Of a DNA stretch of 64,000 nt, positions 47,355 through 56,346 are shown one piece after another (positions within the stretch are counted from its first letter, which is position 1; each line of letters opens with the position of its first letter). The DNA lies in NCBI GenBank assembly GCA_050288625.1, contig JBNKEE010000034.1:5355-69354 (forward strand), written 5' to 3'. The position numbers were made by a program, and so were the translations under genes. This DNA comes from JAAGZL01 sp050288625 (lineage in GTDB: Bacteria; Pseudomonadota; Gammaproteobacteria; Chromatiales; Chromatiaceae). The notes beneath the pieces are model-generated. The model did not search any database and was not told the origin of the DNA. It worked only from the letters and a program-made list of their open reading frames with translations.

Positions 47355-48230
47355 CTATCCCAGTCCGGCAAATCTTAGATATGCCTGATTGATCTCTTCT
47401 CCCCAGAGCAGACTGATCCACCCAGCTGCAGCCAGATATGGTCCAAAAGGTATAGGGATGGTGCGGTCACGCCCGAGGATTATTACCAGACTCACGCCTA
47501 CGATTGCACCCACCAGGGAAGAGAGCAGGACGATCTGCAACAAGTATTGCCAACCAAGCCATGCACCGAACAGGGCGAGTAGTTTGAAATCACCATAGCC
47601 CATCCCCTCTTTTCCCGTTATTAGTTTAAATAACCAGAAGATGCTCCAAAGCGATAGGTATCCTGCTGTAGCCCCGATCATTGCAGATGGAAGGTCGGCA
47701 AATATCCCGTTCAGATTCATCAGTAGGCCCAGCCAGAGAAAGGGAATGACTATATTGTCTGGAAGGAGTTTGTGGTCATAATCTATCATGCTAAGTGCGA
47801 TCAGGGCCCAGGTCAGAAGCAGGCCTCCTACTGTCTGCCACCCGAAGCCAAAGTGCCAGGCTACAACAATAGAAAGCAGGGCAGTGGTAAGTTCCACTAT
47901 TGGATAGCGAATAGAGATCTTCTCTCCGCATTCCGAGCATTTACCCCTCAAGAACATATAGCTAATTATTGGGATGTTTTCGAAAAAGGTTATTTCATGA
48001 CCGCAGTGCTGGCAATGGGAGCCAGGTAGAACAAGGTTGAATCTTGTAGTTTCGCTTTCTATCTGTTCTGTTCCTGCCAGCTCATGGCATTGCTGCTTCC
48101 ACTCTCTTTCCAGCATCACTGGCAGTCTGTAGATAACAACATTTAGAAAACTACCGACGGCAAGACTGCAAATACCTATTGTAAAAAGAAACTGAGCCGG
48201 GTGTTGTTGTAGTTGTTCAATGAACAGCAT
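47355..48230 (-). CDS. pilD: Type IV prepilin peptidase/N-methyltransferase
   Basis: Inner-membrane aspartyl protease that removes pilin leaders and methylates the new N-terminal Phe. The product is 291 residues, with about eight helices. A zinc site uses four cysteines C73, C76, C98 and C101 on the cytoplasmic loop. The active-site aspartates are in IDYDHKLLPD (D150) and the GxGD motif YGDFK (D214). Substrates encoded here are FimT, PilV, PilW, PilX, PilE and PilA. The ribosome site is weak; pilC lies 27 bases upstream. Confidence 0.96.
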   Translation of the reverse strand: MLFIEQLQQHPAQFLFTIGICSLAVGSFLNVVIYRLPVMLEREWKQQCHELAGTEQIESETTRFNLVLPGSHCQHCGHEITFFENIPIISYMFLRGKCSECGEKISIRYPIVELTTALLSIVVAWHFGFGWQTVGGLLLTWALIALSMIDYDHKLLPDNIVIPFLWLGLLMNLNGIFADLPSAMIGATAGYLSLWSIFWLFKLITGKEGMGYGDFKLLALFGAWLGWQYLLQIVLLSSLVGAIVGVSLVIILGRDRTIPIPFGPYLAAAGWISLLWGEEINQAYLRFAGLG

Positions 48231-48257
48231 GTTTGAGTTTATTAGGTGGTGAAATGA

Positions 48258-49487
48258 TCAGAATGCTTCTCCCATGTGGAAGATGGGTAGATACATAGCC
48301 ACAATAAGACCGCCGACTAGCGTACCCAGGACAACCATGATAATAGGTTCTAGCAGACTGCTTAGGGCGTCTACCATGTTGTCCACTTCCTCTTCATAGA
48401 AGTCAGCCACCTTGGATAACATATCTTCCAACGATCCAGATTCCTCGCCAATGGCTACCATCTGGATAACCATGTGTGGGAAAAGGTTCTGTTGTTTCAT
48501 GGTTAGTTGCAGGGACTGTCCAGTGGCCACATCTTCACGCATGCGCAGTACCGCGTCTGAGTAGACAATGTTACCAGTTGCTCCAGCTACGGACTCCAGT
48601 GCCTCAACCATAGGTACACCTGCGGCAAACATGGTGGATGTAGTGCGGGCAAATCTGGCGATAGAGGATTTGTTAACGATGACTCCAATGATTGGCACCT
48701 TGAGCAAGAGCCTGTCGACCCAAAGGCGGAAAGGGCGAGAACGTTTCCAGACAAAGGCAAATAGATATATAGCAGCAATTACTGCTCCAAAGGCCAGAAA
48801 CCACCAGTCTTGAAGCCATCGGGATATTGATACCACAAATTTGGTAAATGCAGGTAGGTCAGATCCAAAACTGGCAAACAGGCTTTCAAACTGCGGAACC
48901 ACAAACATCATAATCAAGGTGGTAACCAGAACCGCAACTACGATAACTGCAGCAGGATAGAACATGGCCTTTTTTATCTTGCCTTTTATGGATTCTATTT
49001 TTTCCTTATAGGTGGCTATCTTGTCCAAGAGGTCCTCAAGGACGCCAGCCGCTTCACCAGCCCGAACCAGATTACAAAACAAGTCATCGAAATGGAGCGG
49101 GTGTTTTGATAGTGCTGCTGCCAGGGCTGTACCACCCTCTACATCTGCCTTTATTGACAAAATCAGGTCTTGCATGGAAGCGTTTTCGTTACCACGCCCA
49201 ACGATATCAAAGGCTTGTACCATGGGGACACCTGCGGTCATCATGGTGGCTAACTGGCGCGCGAATACTGCAATATCCGCAGAGGTTATCTTTGGTTTTC
49301 TTGCAGAGAGTATAGAGGTTGGTTTCTTTTTTATCTTTAGCGGAATTATGCCCTGTTTACGTAGATCCGCCCTGACCAGAGTTACCGAGGCCGCTCGAGT
49401 CTCACCTTTAAGGCGCTTACCCTTTTTGTCAGTTCCTTCCCAAGTATATACAAGGGCTTTTTCTACTTGTTTTGCTTTTTTTGCCAT
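48258..49487 (-). CDS. pilC: Type IV pilus platform protein PilC
   Basis: Polytopic inner-membrane protein of the GspF family that couples the PilB motor to the fibre. It has 409 residues, with two repeated cytoplasmic helical domains: FARQLATMMTAGVPMVQAFDI (about 75-95) and FARTTSTMFAAGVPMVEALES (about 280-300). Three membrane helices lie near 170-195, 220-245 and 380-400. ATG 49487 has AAGGA upstream inside the end of pilB. Confidence 0.96.
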   Translation of the reverse strand: MAKKAKQVEKALVYTWEGTDKKGKRLKGETRAASVTLVRADLRKQGIIPLKIKKKPTSILSARKPKITSADIAVFARQLATMMTAGVPMVQAFDIVGRGNENASMQDLILSIKADVEGGTALAAALSKHPLHFDDLFCNLVRAGEAAGVLEDLLDKIATYKEKIESIKGKIKKAMFYPAAVIVVAVLVTTLIMMFVVPQFESLFASFGSDLPAFTKFVVSISRWLQDWWFLAFGAVIAAIYLFAFVWKRSRPFRLWVDRLLLKVPIIGVIVNKSSIARFARTTSTMFAAGVPMVEALESVAGATGNIVYSDAVLRMREDVATGQSLQLTMKQQNLFPHMVIQMVAIGEESGSLEDMLSKVADFYEEEVDNMVDALSSLLEPIIMVVLGTLVGGLIVAMYLPIFHMGEAF

Positions 49488-49491
49488 TCAA

Positions 49492-51207
49492 TTAATCCTT
49501 GGTTACCCGGTTTATTTCCTCAAGACTGGTTATTCCTTCCTTGACCTTATTTAGTCCAGATATTCTGAGATTCTGTACTCCCTCTTTACTGGCTTGTTCC
49601 GCCAACTGCAGTGAGGTGCCGTTTGCCATAATAATCTTTCCCATCTCTTCAGAGATAGGCATGACCTCAAATATACCAATTCTTCCCTTATAGCCATGAG
49701 TGCACCGTTCACACCCTGTCTCTGATGCCTTATATATCTTAAGTTTTGAGACTGATTGCTTGTCAAAACCCTCGGTTATCAGGGCCTCTTTTGATAGTTC
49801 GTCTTGTACTTTGCAGTGTTCGCAAAGCTTTCTGGCAAGACGCTGAGCCATGATAAGCAGCACAGAAGAGGCAATGTTATATGGCGGTATGCCCATGTTG
49901 GCTAGTCGGCTGAGGGTTTGAGGGGCATCGTTAGTATGGAGCGTTGATAAAACTAAATGGCCGGTCTGGGCTGCCTTCACCGCGATCTCAGCGGTTTCAA
50001 GGTCACGTATCTCACCAACCATCACGATGTCCGGGTCCTGACGTAGGAAGGCACGTAGGGCTTCAGCAAATGTTAGTCCGGTCTTTACATTGGTGTTGAC
50101 CTGATTGATGCCGCGAACCTGAATTTCAACCGGATCTTCTACGGTGGAAATGTTTACTTCTGGTTCGTTCAGTATATTTAAACCTGTATAGAGGGTAACA
50201 GTCTTACCACTTCCGGTTGGTCCAGTTACCAGTATCATGCCGTACGGTTTACCTAAGGCGCTCTCAAACAATCTCTGCTGCTCAGGTTCAAACCCCAAGG
50301 ATTCAATACCTATCTGTGCTGAGGTAGGGTCAAGTATACGCAGCACGACTTTCTCGCCATACAGAGTAGGGCAGGTATTGACACGAAAATCGATAGAGCG
50401 ATTCTTGGATAACATCATCTTAATGCGCCCATCCTGGGGTATTCTTCGCTCAGCAATATTCATGCGTGACATAACCTTGAGTCGTGCGATGAGTCTAGGT
50501 GCAATGTTGATTGGTGGGGCTGCCACCTCGTTTAGCATGCCATCCTGGCGAAAACGTACACGGAAGTTTTTTTCGTATGGCTCGAAGTGTATATCTGATG
50601 CGCCGGTTTTTATTGCGTCTAACAGTATCTTGTTCACGAAACGCACCACTGGTGCATCATCAATGTCCAGCTCACCCTCAGAAGGGGCGTCATCGTCAGT
50701 TACATTGATGTCTAGGTTGTCCAGATCTGCATCCATCAGTTCTTCCATGGATGTTTCTGCCGCGTCCAGTGCTACATCGATGAAATTGGTGAGTTTGTCT
50801 TCCTCTACCACTATGGCTTCAGTTGTCAGACCTGTGTGGAACTTTATCTCATCAAGCCCGGAAATATTGGTTGGATCAGATACGCCTAGAAACAGACGGT
50901 TGCCGCGACGGAATAGTGGAATTGCGTGGTGCGTGCGGATCAGCTTCTCATCAACCAGAGTAATTGGTGCCTGCTCAAGGTCAAGCACACCGATATCGAA
51001 GAGCGGGACGCCAAACTCTTGAGATGCCGCATAAGCGATCTGTTTGCTGTCCAGTATATTGTGTTCAACAAGGTATGTTACAAACAGGGTGCGTTGGCTC
51101 ATTGCCTGGCCATAAGCGCGCTCCGCCACCTCTGCAGTCAATAGGTTGTCACTGATCAGGCGATGCGCTAAGCCACTGATTTTTATTGTCTGTTTTGCCT
51201 TAGCCAT
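49492..51207 (-). CDS. pilB: Type IV pilus extension ATPase PilB
   Basis: Hexameric ATPase that powers pilus extension. The 571 residues contain the N-terminal MshEN/GSPII_E domains (about 1-150), Walker A GPTGSGKT at 329-336, the Asp box, Walker B DPDIVMVGEIRD near 393, the His box, and the C-terminal zinc-type pairs CEHC and CERC. Zinc cysteines and length indicate PilB rather than the retraction motor PilT, which is not in the window. It is the first gene of the pilB-C-D-coaE-zapD-yacG operon. Confidence 0.96.
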   Translation of the reverse strand: MAKAKQTIKISGLAHRLISDNLLTAEVAERAYGQAMSQRTLFVTYLVEHNILDSKQIAYAASQEFGVPLFDIGVLDLEQAPITLVDEKLIRTHHAIPLFRRGNRLFLGVSDPTNISGLDEIKFHTGLTTEAIVVEEDKLTNFIDVALDAAETSMEELMDADLDNLDINVTDDDAPSEGELDIDDAPVVRFVNKILLDAIKTGASDIHFEPYEKNFRVRFRQDGMLNEVAAPPINIAPRLIARLKVMSRMNIAERRIPQDGRIKMMLSKNRSIDFRVNTCPTLYGEKVVLRILDPTSAQIGIESLGFEPEQQRLFESALGKPYGMILVTGPTGSGKTVTLYTGLNILNEPEVNISTVEDPVEIQVRGINQVNTNVKTGLTFAEALRAFLRQDPDIVMVGEIRDLETAEIAVKAAQTGHLVLSTLHTNDAPQTLSRLANMGIPPYNIASSVLLIMAQRLARKLCEHCKVQDELSKEALITEGFDKQSVSKLKIYKASETGCERCTHGYKGRIGIFEVMPISEEMGKIIMANGTSLQLAEQASKEGVQNLRISGLNKVKEGITSLEEINRVTKD

Positions 51208-51248
51208 ATGTATTAATTATGCATATTTTGATATTTGTCTATAGTAAA

Positions 51249-51276
51249 ATAGTAGAGAATGGGTTAACTCATTCAA
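51249..51276 (-). promoter_or_regulatory. Candidate sigma-70 promoter for the pilB operon
   Basis: On the minus strand TTGAAT (51276-51271), a 16-base spacer and TACTAT (51254-51249), with the start expected near 51242, about 35 bases before the pilB ATG. The 290-base AT-rich gap 51208-51497 separates the divergent pilB and rmlA genes. A TATAAT at 51334-51339 on the plus strand could be the -10 box for rmlA, but has no good -35. Confidence 0.35.
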
Positions 51277-51497
51277 TCGGCTCAAGTTTTCGCGGCAGTG
51301 TTTCCTATTTAGAACTAGTTTAATATCTTTAGGTATAATCCAAATAATATGCTGATTATAGCTTAACCTATGCAATTATTTGTGAAATGTTACAATAACT
51401 TAGAATAAATGTTTGCGCAATTGGGTGAGATAGGTATTTACACACCACATTACAGGAAGTAATCCTTGGTAATGTATTAATTTTAGGGTGATAGTAG

Positions 51498-52403
51498 ATG
51501 TCGAATAAATCAAAAAAAGGCATTATTTTGGCCGGCGGAAGTGGTACGCGCCTTTATCCAACTTGTAGGTCAGTCAACAAACACCTACTTCCTGTCTACG
51601 ATAAGCCTCTCATCTATTATCCGATTAGCACCCTGCTTCTGATGGGGATACGAGATATCCTAATTATAACCAGGCCCGAAGAGAGGTCTCTTTTTAATAG
51701 CCTGTTGGGTGACGGAAGCCAATGGGGTATACGCATTTCCTACGAGATTCAAACGAAGCCAGCCGGTATAGTGGAGGCATTGCTTATTGGTGAAGATTTC
51801 ATAGGATCTGATCCGGTTGCCCTTGTTCTAGGAGATAATATTTTCTATGGCAATGGGTTGGGGAAGATGCTGTCCGCGCGGTTTGCTGAGTTGCGTGAGG
51901 GAGCAAGGATATTCGCCTATTACGTAAATGATCCTAAGCGCTACGGGGTGGTTGAACTCAATACAGATGATCAGCCCATTTCGATTGAAGAAAAACCTGA
52001 GAATCCGCGCTCGCCGTATGCAGTAACCGGGCTATATATATTTGATCAGCGCGTAGTGGAGTTGGCGAAAAAGATTACTCCGTCAGAACGCGGAGAATTA
52101 GAGATTACTGATCTTAACCGTATTTACCTGGAAGAGGGGCAATTGCAGGTCCAGTTACTTGGTCGTGGCACTGCTTGGCTAGATACTGGAACACATGACT
52201 CCTTGCTGGCGGCCTCAAATTTTGTTGAAACAATAGAAAAGAGGCAGGGCCTAAAGATTTGCAGCCCAGATGAGATAGCCTTTAGAAGCGGCCTTATCAC
52301 TCAGGAGCAGCTATTTACTTTAGCAAAAGAGATGGGTAACTCAGATTATGGTCGCTATCTTATGCGTATGACTGACGTAGGCAGAAGGTATATCAGTCGA
52401 TAA
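51498..52403 (+). CDS. rmlA: Glucose-1-phosphate thymidylyltransferase
   Basis: Makes dTDP-glucose from dTTP and glucose-1-phosphate, the first step to dTDP-deoxysugars. LAGGSGTRLYP (11-21), KPLIYYPISTLLLMGI, LVLGDNIFYG near 110 and IEEKPENPRSPYAVTGLYIFD near 161 are characteristic, as is the C-terminal GTAWLDTGTHDSLLAASNFV. Length 301 is usual. A GGTGATAG stretch precedes the ATG. The 4,6-dehydratase (RmlB) that must follow is not in the window. It converges on the flippase-like gene 7 bases later, and is the only plus-strand gene in the glycan locus. Confidence 0.95.
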   Translation: MSNKSKKGIILAGGSGTRLYPTCRSVNKHLLPVYDKPLIYYPISTLLLMGIRDILIITRPEERSLFNSLLGDGSQWGIRISYEIQTKPAGIVEALLIGEDFIGSDPVALVLGDNIFYGNGLGKMLSARFAELREGARIFAYYVNDPKRYGVVELNTDDQPISIEEKPENPRSPYAVTGLYIFDQRVVELAKKITPSERGELEITDLNRIYLEEGQLQVQLLGRGTAWLDTGTHDSLLAASNFVETIEKRQGLKICSPDEIAFRSGLITQEQLFTLAKEMGNSDYGRYLMRMTDVGRRYISR

Positions 52404-52410
52404 CTGATTA

Positions 52411-52788
52411 TTATCCTTTGATCATAACCACAGCGATACCAGATAAGATCAAGATCCCGCCAATCAGTTTGGCAGTTGTAAAACTCTCTCCAAGAATGAA
52501 TATTGCCAATAGTGGGACAATGATGAATGTGGCGGCGACGTAAGGATACGCATAACTTAGATCAAGTTTAGTTAAGGCAATTATCCAACTTACACCGCTG
52601 GTAAACGTGGCGAAAATAGCCAGCAAGACCCATGGGCGGAGAAGAAATTCGAGCAGGAACCACGCTCTGCCGCCCAGCTCGTCAGGTAGTTGCCCGACTT
52701 GATTGGTTTGCCATTTAATGATTATCTGACTTATAGAAGCAAGAATAGGCGCGGCTATTGCGAATAGGTGTGCTTGTATATTACTCAT
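52411..52788 (-). CDS. Small four-helix EmrE/ArnE-like membrane protein, putative lipid-sugar flippase subunit
   Basis: A 125-residue protein with four predicted helices in the drug/metabolite transporter (SMR/EamA) fold. The ALTKLDLSYAYPYVAATFIIVPLLAIFILGE stretch is of the EamA/ArnE/ArnF type; it is longer than an EmrE drug pump and lies beside a polyprenol-type GT2. In Arn and Gtr systems such small proteins flip undecaprenyl-phosphate sugars to the periplasm. A drug-efflux role is less likely from context, but cannot be excluded. ATG 52788 has AGGA upstream. It is the last gene of the minus-strand sugar operon. Confidence 0.75.
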   Translation of the reverse strand: MSNIQAHLFAIAAPILASISQIIIKWQTNQVGQLPDELGGRAWFLLEFLLRPWVLLAIFATFTSGVSWIIALTKLDLSYAYPYVAATFIIVPLLAIFILGESFTTAKLIGGILILSGIAVVMIKG

Positions 52789-52861
52789 AATGTTCCTGCG
52801 GTCAGGTTATATTGAACTGTTGTCTTTCATGTTAGATAGTTAAGTATCTGCTCTTATAAGG

Positions 52862-54049
52862 CTAGCTAGGCTCCACTTCGGCCTTTATTAGTTCTTGCAT
52901 TCTGCTTGTTTTGTCTAACATTTCTTCCATCGAACTGAATTTCAAAAATACAATACCAAATTTTTCAGTCAGGTGATTGCCTACTATGGTTCCTTTTTGC
53001 CACCACATGAATTTATTGAATATGTTGTCCTCTATCTCGTGATTAAAATTGATATTATTTAGTACGCCTGTTTTATCAGCCATGACACAATGTCGCAAAT
53101 AAAATCCGTTTACATCCTCTTGTGAGATTTTGGGGCAATCTTGTCCTGTAAAAAAATCAACGATCAATTTTGGATAATCGATTCCGGTGGCATATTGTAC
53201 AAGCTTTATGTAAAGGTCCCCAGGAGGTCGACGGCATATCTCTATAATAATTGGCTGGCCATCATGTAGAACATACTGCACATGAAATATGCCGTGCCTA
53301 AGTGACAACAATTCTGATATTTTTTCTATCTGCTCTATGAGATTGAAGACAACTGAATCAGGAATGCTGGCCGGTGCAGACGCTCCCGCAACCAAATATG
53401 GATTCAAAAAGTAATGCTCATTATCTGAAAAGTGAAACACGACCTTACCATCCATTATCAACGTAGAAAAACCGTGGCGGCTCCCTTCGATGAACTCTTC
53501 AATAACAACACGTTTCGCTTTAGAAATTGAGAAGGCCTTTAATATGGAATTCTTTGCTTCAGATAAATCGGTTATCTTTGAAATGCCTTTGCCCCCAGTT
53601 AGATCAACCGGTTTTATAATCACGGGTAGGGTTAACTTACTAAGCGACTGAAGGGCGGATTTAGGGCTAGAGAATCCTATGGCATTAGGTGCGGGTATTC
53701 CGTTTGAAAGTGCAAAGCTGCGATAGGAATCTTTATGGTGAATCAATTTGCTGGTTTCAAAAGGATCATGCCCTGGCAGGCCTAATTTTTCTGCTGCATA
53801 TGCTGAAGAGATGGCCGAGAAATCGTTGGTACAGGGGCAGATATAATTAACCTTCTCTTTCGATGCTACCTCTAATATTGCGTTTGGATCAGAGAAGTCA
53901 GCCGGGCAGTATTTGTCTGAAACCATATGACCCATGTCTTCAGGTCGGTTGCCACTGGTTATTACATAGAACCCCTGTTTTTGTGCCGCTTCAATTAGGG
54001 GGATATCAGAGTATCCGCCACCTGCTAGTAAAAGGCGTTTCTGATGCAT
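52862..54049 (-). CDS. ATP-grasp carboxylate-amine ligase
   Basis: A 395-residue cytoplasmic ATP-grasp enzyme. A preATP-grasp domain begins LLLAGGGYSDIPLIEAA; the ATP-binding domain has VIIKPVDLTGGKGISKI near 137-153 and the metal-binding PIIIEICRRPPGD near 269-281. Such ligases join a carboxylic acid to an amine with ATP. Beside an amino-sugar aminotransferase, the likely job is to add an amino acid or other acyl group to the sugar amine, as in some O-antigens. The substrate cannot be read from sequence. It overlaps nothing; FkbM ends two bases upstream. Confidence 0.8.
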   Translation of the reverse strand: MHQKRLLLAGGGYSDIPLIEAAQKQGFYVITSGNRPEDMGHMVSDKYCPADFSDPNAILEVASKEKVNYICPCTNDFSAISSAYAAEKLGLPGHDPFETSKLIHHKDSYRSFALSNGIPAPNAIGFSSPKSALQSLSKLTLPVIIKPVDLTGGKGISKITDLSEAKNSILKAFSISKAKRVVIEEFIEGSRHGFSTLIMDGKVVFHFSDNEHYFLNPYLVAGASAPASIPDSVVFNLIEQIEKISELLSLRHGIFHVQYVLHDGQPIIIEICRRPPGDLYIKLVQYATGIDYPKLIVDFFTGQDCPKISQEDVNGFYLRHCVMADKTGVLNNINFNHEIEDNIFNKFMWWQKGTIVGNHLTEKFGIVFLKFSSMEEMLDKTSRMQELIKAEVEPS

Positions 54050-54051
54050 GA

Positions 54052-55137
54052 TTATTGAGACATCCTGTTATCTGGTACAAAGTACATTACTGTCTCAACA
54101 ACACCCTCAGTATAGTGGCGCAGATAAATATTGTAATTGTCACAGAATTTTTTTATCTGCATGGGTATTTTCCAAAGATCGGAGGCATGATGATAAACTG
54201 AAATTGCCAAGATCGGGTGGTTTTTTGTTATGGTTTCAGCTGCGCCATCGATGGCGCTGATCTCCGCGCCTTCAATGTCCATTTTAATAAATGTCACAGG
54301 GCCTTGTACCAGGTTATCGATGGTGTCAAGTTTAACTTCCTGTGTGCCTTCGCTGTCAATGGATGATACCGACCCGTCGGATAAAAAGCGTGCTATTCCG
54401 CATTTATTTGATGCGCCATATTGAAGAAAATTGATATTCGGGTGTTTGTTGAGAGCGGATTTGGACCTTTCCATGTTGTTATGGTCAGGTTCAAAGTAAT
54501 GTATTGAATTATATTTTGGGCAGCGTCGTATAAATTCCAGACTCGTTTCCCCGTCGAATCCGCCGACATCAACAAAAACTTCGTTTTCTTTGTAGAGCTT
54601 AAAGAATGGTTCAAAATACTGCTCTTTTTGTCTGTCGTAAAACCCATCAAGATAATCAAGGTCGGATGTGGCCCTGAAATTAATAATCTTTTTTAGAGTG
54701 TCTTTTGAAGTGCCATCTTTCAGGCATGAATAGAGATGTAGGTATTTCTCCTTATTCTCATCTATATCTTTCTTGCCGTCACCCCAGAAAGGTACGGGAT
54801 GTTTTATTAAGCCGGAATAGGTATAAAAAGCAAAGTAATCTAGATGTCTGACACCTAGTTCAGTTAGTACCTTTTTGGCGGTTAGCGGTCGTCCGAGTAG
54901 AGATGAAACCACTAAACAATTATCGGGTATTTCGTTGGACTTGATTACGGGCTTTCCTTGGTGGACAACGTTTGATGTAAAGTCGTCTATAAAACCTGCT
55001 ACGTCGATCGATTGTGCTATTTCATTTGCATATTTATTTATGCCGAAGATATAACGGTCTTTAGACTTTGCATCTAAAAAATCCTGGCAAAATAATTTTG
55101 AGGAGTGATTTTCTCTGTATTTATCAAGGAGCAACAT
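54052..55137 (-). CDS. FkbM-family methyltransferase
   Basis: A 361-residue protein with an N-terminal Rossmann-like segment (IFGINKYANEIAQSIDVAGF, about 30-49), as in many polysaccharide-locus FkbM proteins, and a C-terminal SAM domain: VFVDVGGFDGETSLEF near 186-201, IHYFEPDHNNMERS, and FIKMDIEGAEISAIDGA near 284-300. It probably O-methylates a sugar of the glycan. The base composition looks more AT-rich than in the pilus and dcw genes. The start ATG lacks a good ribosome site. It precedes the ATP-grasp gene by two bases. Confidence 0.85.
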   Translation of the reverse strand: MLLLDKYRENHSSKLFCQDFLDAKSKDRYIFGINKYANEIAQSIDVAGFIDDFTSNVVHQGKPVIKSNEIPDNCLVVSSLLGRPLTAKKVLTELGVRHLDYFAFYTYSGLIKHPVPFWGDGKKDIDENKEKYLHLYSCLKDGTSKDTLKKIINFRATSDLDYLDGFYDRQKEQYFEPFFKLYKENEVFVDVGGFDGETSLEFIRRCPKYNSIHYFEPDHNNMERSKSALNKHPNINFLQYGASNKCGIARFLSDGSVSSIDSEGTQEVKLDTIDNLVQGPVTFIKMDIEGAEISAIDGAAETITKNHPILAISVYHHASDLWKIPMQIKKFCDNYNIYLRHYTEGVVETVMYFVPDNRMSQ

Positions 55138-55205
55138 ATGGTTTGTCAGGGGTGGATGATAGTGATACTGGTTTTCATTGATAGTGTTGCTGCATGTGCA
55201 CTAAT

Positions 55206-56342
55206 TTAAAGAGTAATACGTTCCCAAGAGTGGTTTTTAGCAGATTTGGCAATAGTCTCAAGCATGACTATTCCGTCATACGCTATATCAGCACCAAAAA
55301 CATATGGTGATGTATGATCCTGATTATTTTTAAATTTTTGTAGACTATCTGCTATGTCTGAATAAAGATTAGCAAATGCTTCGATAAAGCCAGCTGGATG
55401 TCCTGCTTTAAAGCGATTGTAGCGATCCTTATTGGCAATCTTAAGGTCAACTGATGAGCGTTCTAATACGTTTATCCGTCCTTTGTTGTCGTGCAGTATT
55501 AGCGTTTCCGGGTGCATCTGGTACCATTCAGCAGATCCTAACTCACCATATATTCGTACCCTTAACCCATTGGTATTTCCCAAAGCTGTTTTTCCATACC
55601 ATATTTGGCAATCAACGTTTCCAGTATAGCGGGCAATACAGATTGTATTGTCAACAATATCGCTAAAGAATCCATAGTTGTTATTTATAGCGGTAAGTTC
55701 AATCGGTTGTTCATCGGAAAGAAAATGAACCATATGGTGTAAGTGAACACCTAAATCAAGAGAAAGTGTGGGAACATCATAATCTTTTAGACGCCACTCC
55801 TGCGGCGTAGGCTTGTTGTTATTACTATCCAGTCGGAGGAAGGTTTCCTGTGGCATTTCAATCTGGATTTGATGCAGTTTTCCTATCTTTCCAGCGCGTA
55901 TAATCGATTGTAACTCACGAATCATTGGGTAGCCGGTATAGTTGTAGGTTACAGCTAGAAACCCGCTGTGTTTTTTTATGGCCTTTTTTATACGTGCCCC
56001 TTCGTCAGATGACTTGACTAATGCCTTCTCGCATATGACCGGATAACCCATCTCTATGGCAGAAATGACTATCTCGGCATGCGAAGGGGTTGGTGTTAAG
56101 ATGGCAATGGCATCGAGTTTACTTTTTTCTGCATTCAGTAAATCGCGAAAATTTGAGTAGACGCGTTCGGGATCTATGCCCCATTGTTTGGCTGTAGACA
56201 CATTTATTTCTTCATGGACGCTGAAACAGCCGGCAGATAAGGACCAGCGGTTGTCCATTTGGGACGAAATTTTGTGTGTGGCACCAACAGCAGAGTTGAT
56301 AGCACCACCAATAAAGCCAATATTAAGTGGGGTAGATTTCAA
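55206..56342 (-). CDS. Gfo/Idh/MocA-family NAD(P)-dependent oxidoreductase
   Basis: A 378-residue sugar dehydrogenase-like protein. The N-terminal cofactor fold IGFIGGAINSAVGATH replaces the usual GxGxxG by a Gly-Ala-rich form known in one Gfo/Idh subfamily. The CEKALVK motif (about 94-100) carries the catalytic Lys, and DLGVHLHHMVHFL near 195-207 the second active-site histidine. It could oxidise or reduce a nucleotide sugar or a free sugar. The start is TTG 56342, with GGAG seven bases upstream in the end of the GT2 gene, so translation is coupled. Confidence 0.85.
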   Translation of the reverse strand: MKSTPLNIGFIGGAINSAVGATHKISSQMDNRWSLSAGCFSVHEEINVSTAKQWGIDPERVYSNFRDLLNAEKSKLDAIAILTPTPSHAEIVISAIEMGYPVICEKALVKSSDEGARIKKAIKKHSGFLAVTYNYTGYPMIRELQSIIRAGKIGKLHQIQIEMPQETFLRLDSNNNKPTPQEWRLKDYDVPTLSLDLGVHLHHMVHFLSDEQPIELTAINNNYGFFSDIVDNTICIARYTGNVDCQIWYGKTALGNTNGLRVRIYGELGSAEWYQMHPETLILHDNKGRINVLERSSVDLKIANKDRYNRFKAGHPAGFIEAFANLYSDIADSLQKFKNNQDHTSPYVFGADIAYDGIVMLETIAKSAKNHSWERITL

Positions 56343-56346
56343 ATGA

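Noticed and set aside
50237..51022. A 261-codon plus-strand frame
   Set aside because: It is the shadow of pilB, rich in Ser and Arg as expected for an antisense frame, with no family resemblance.
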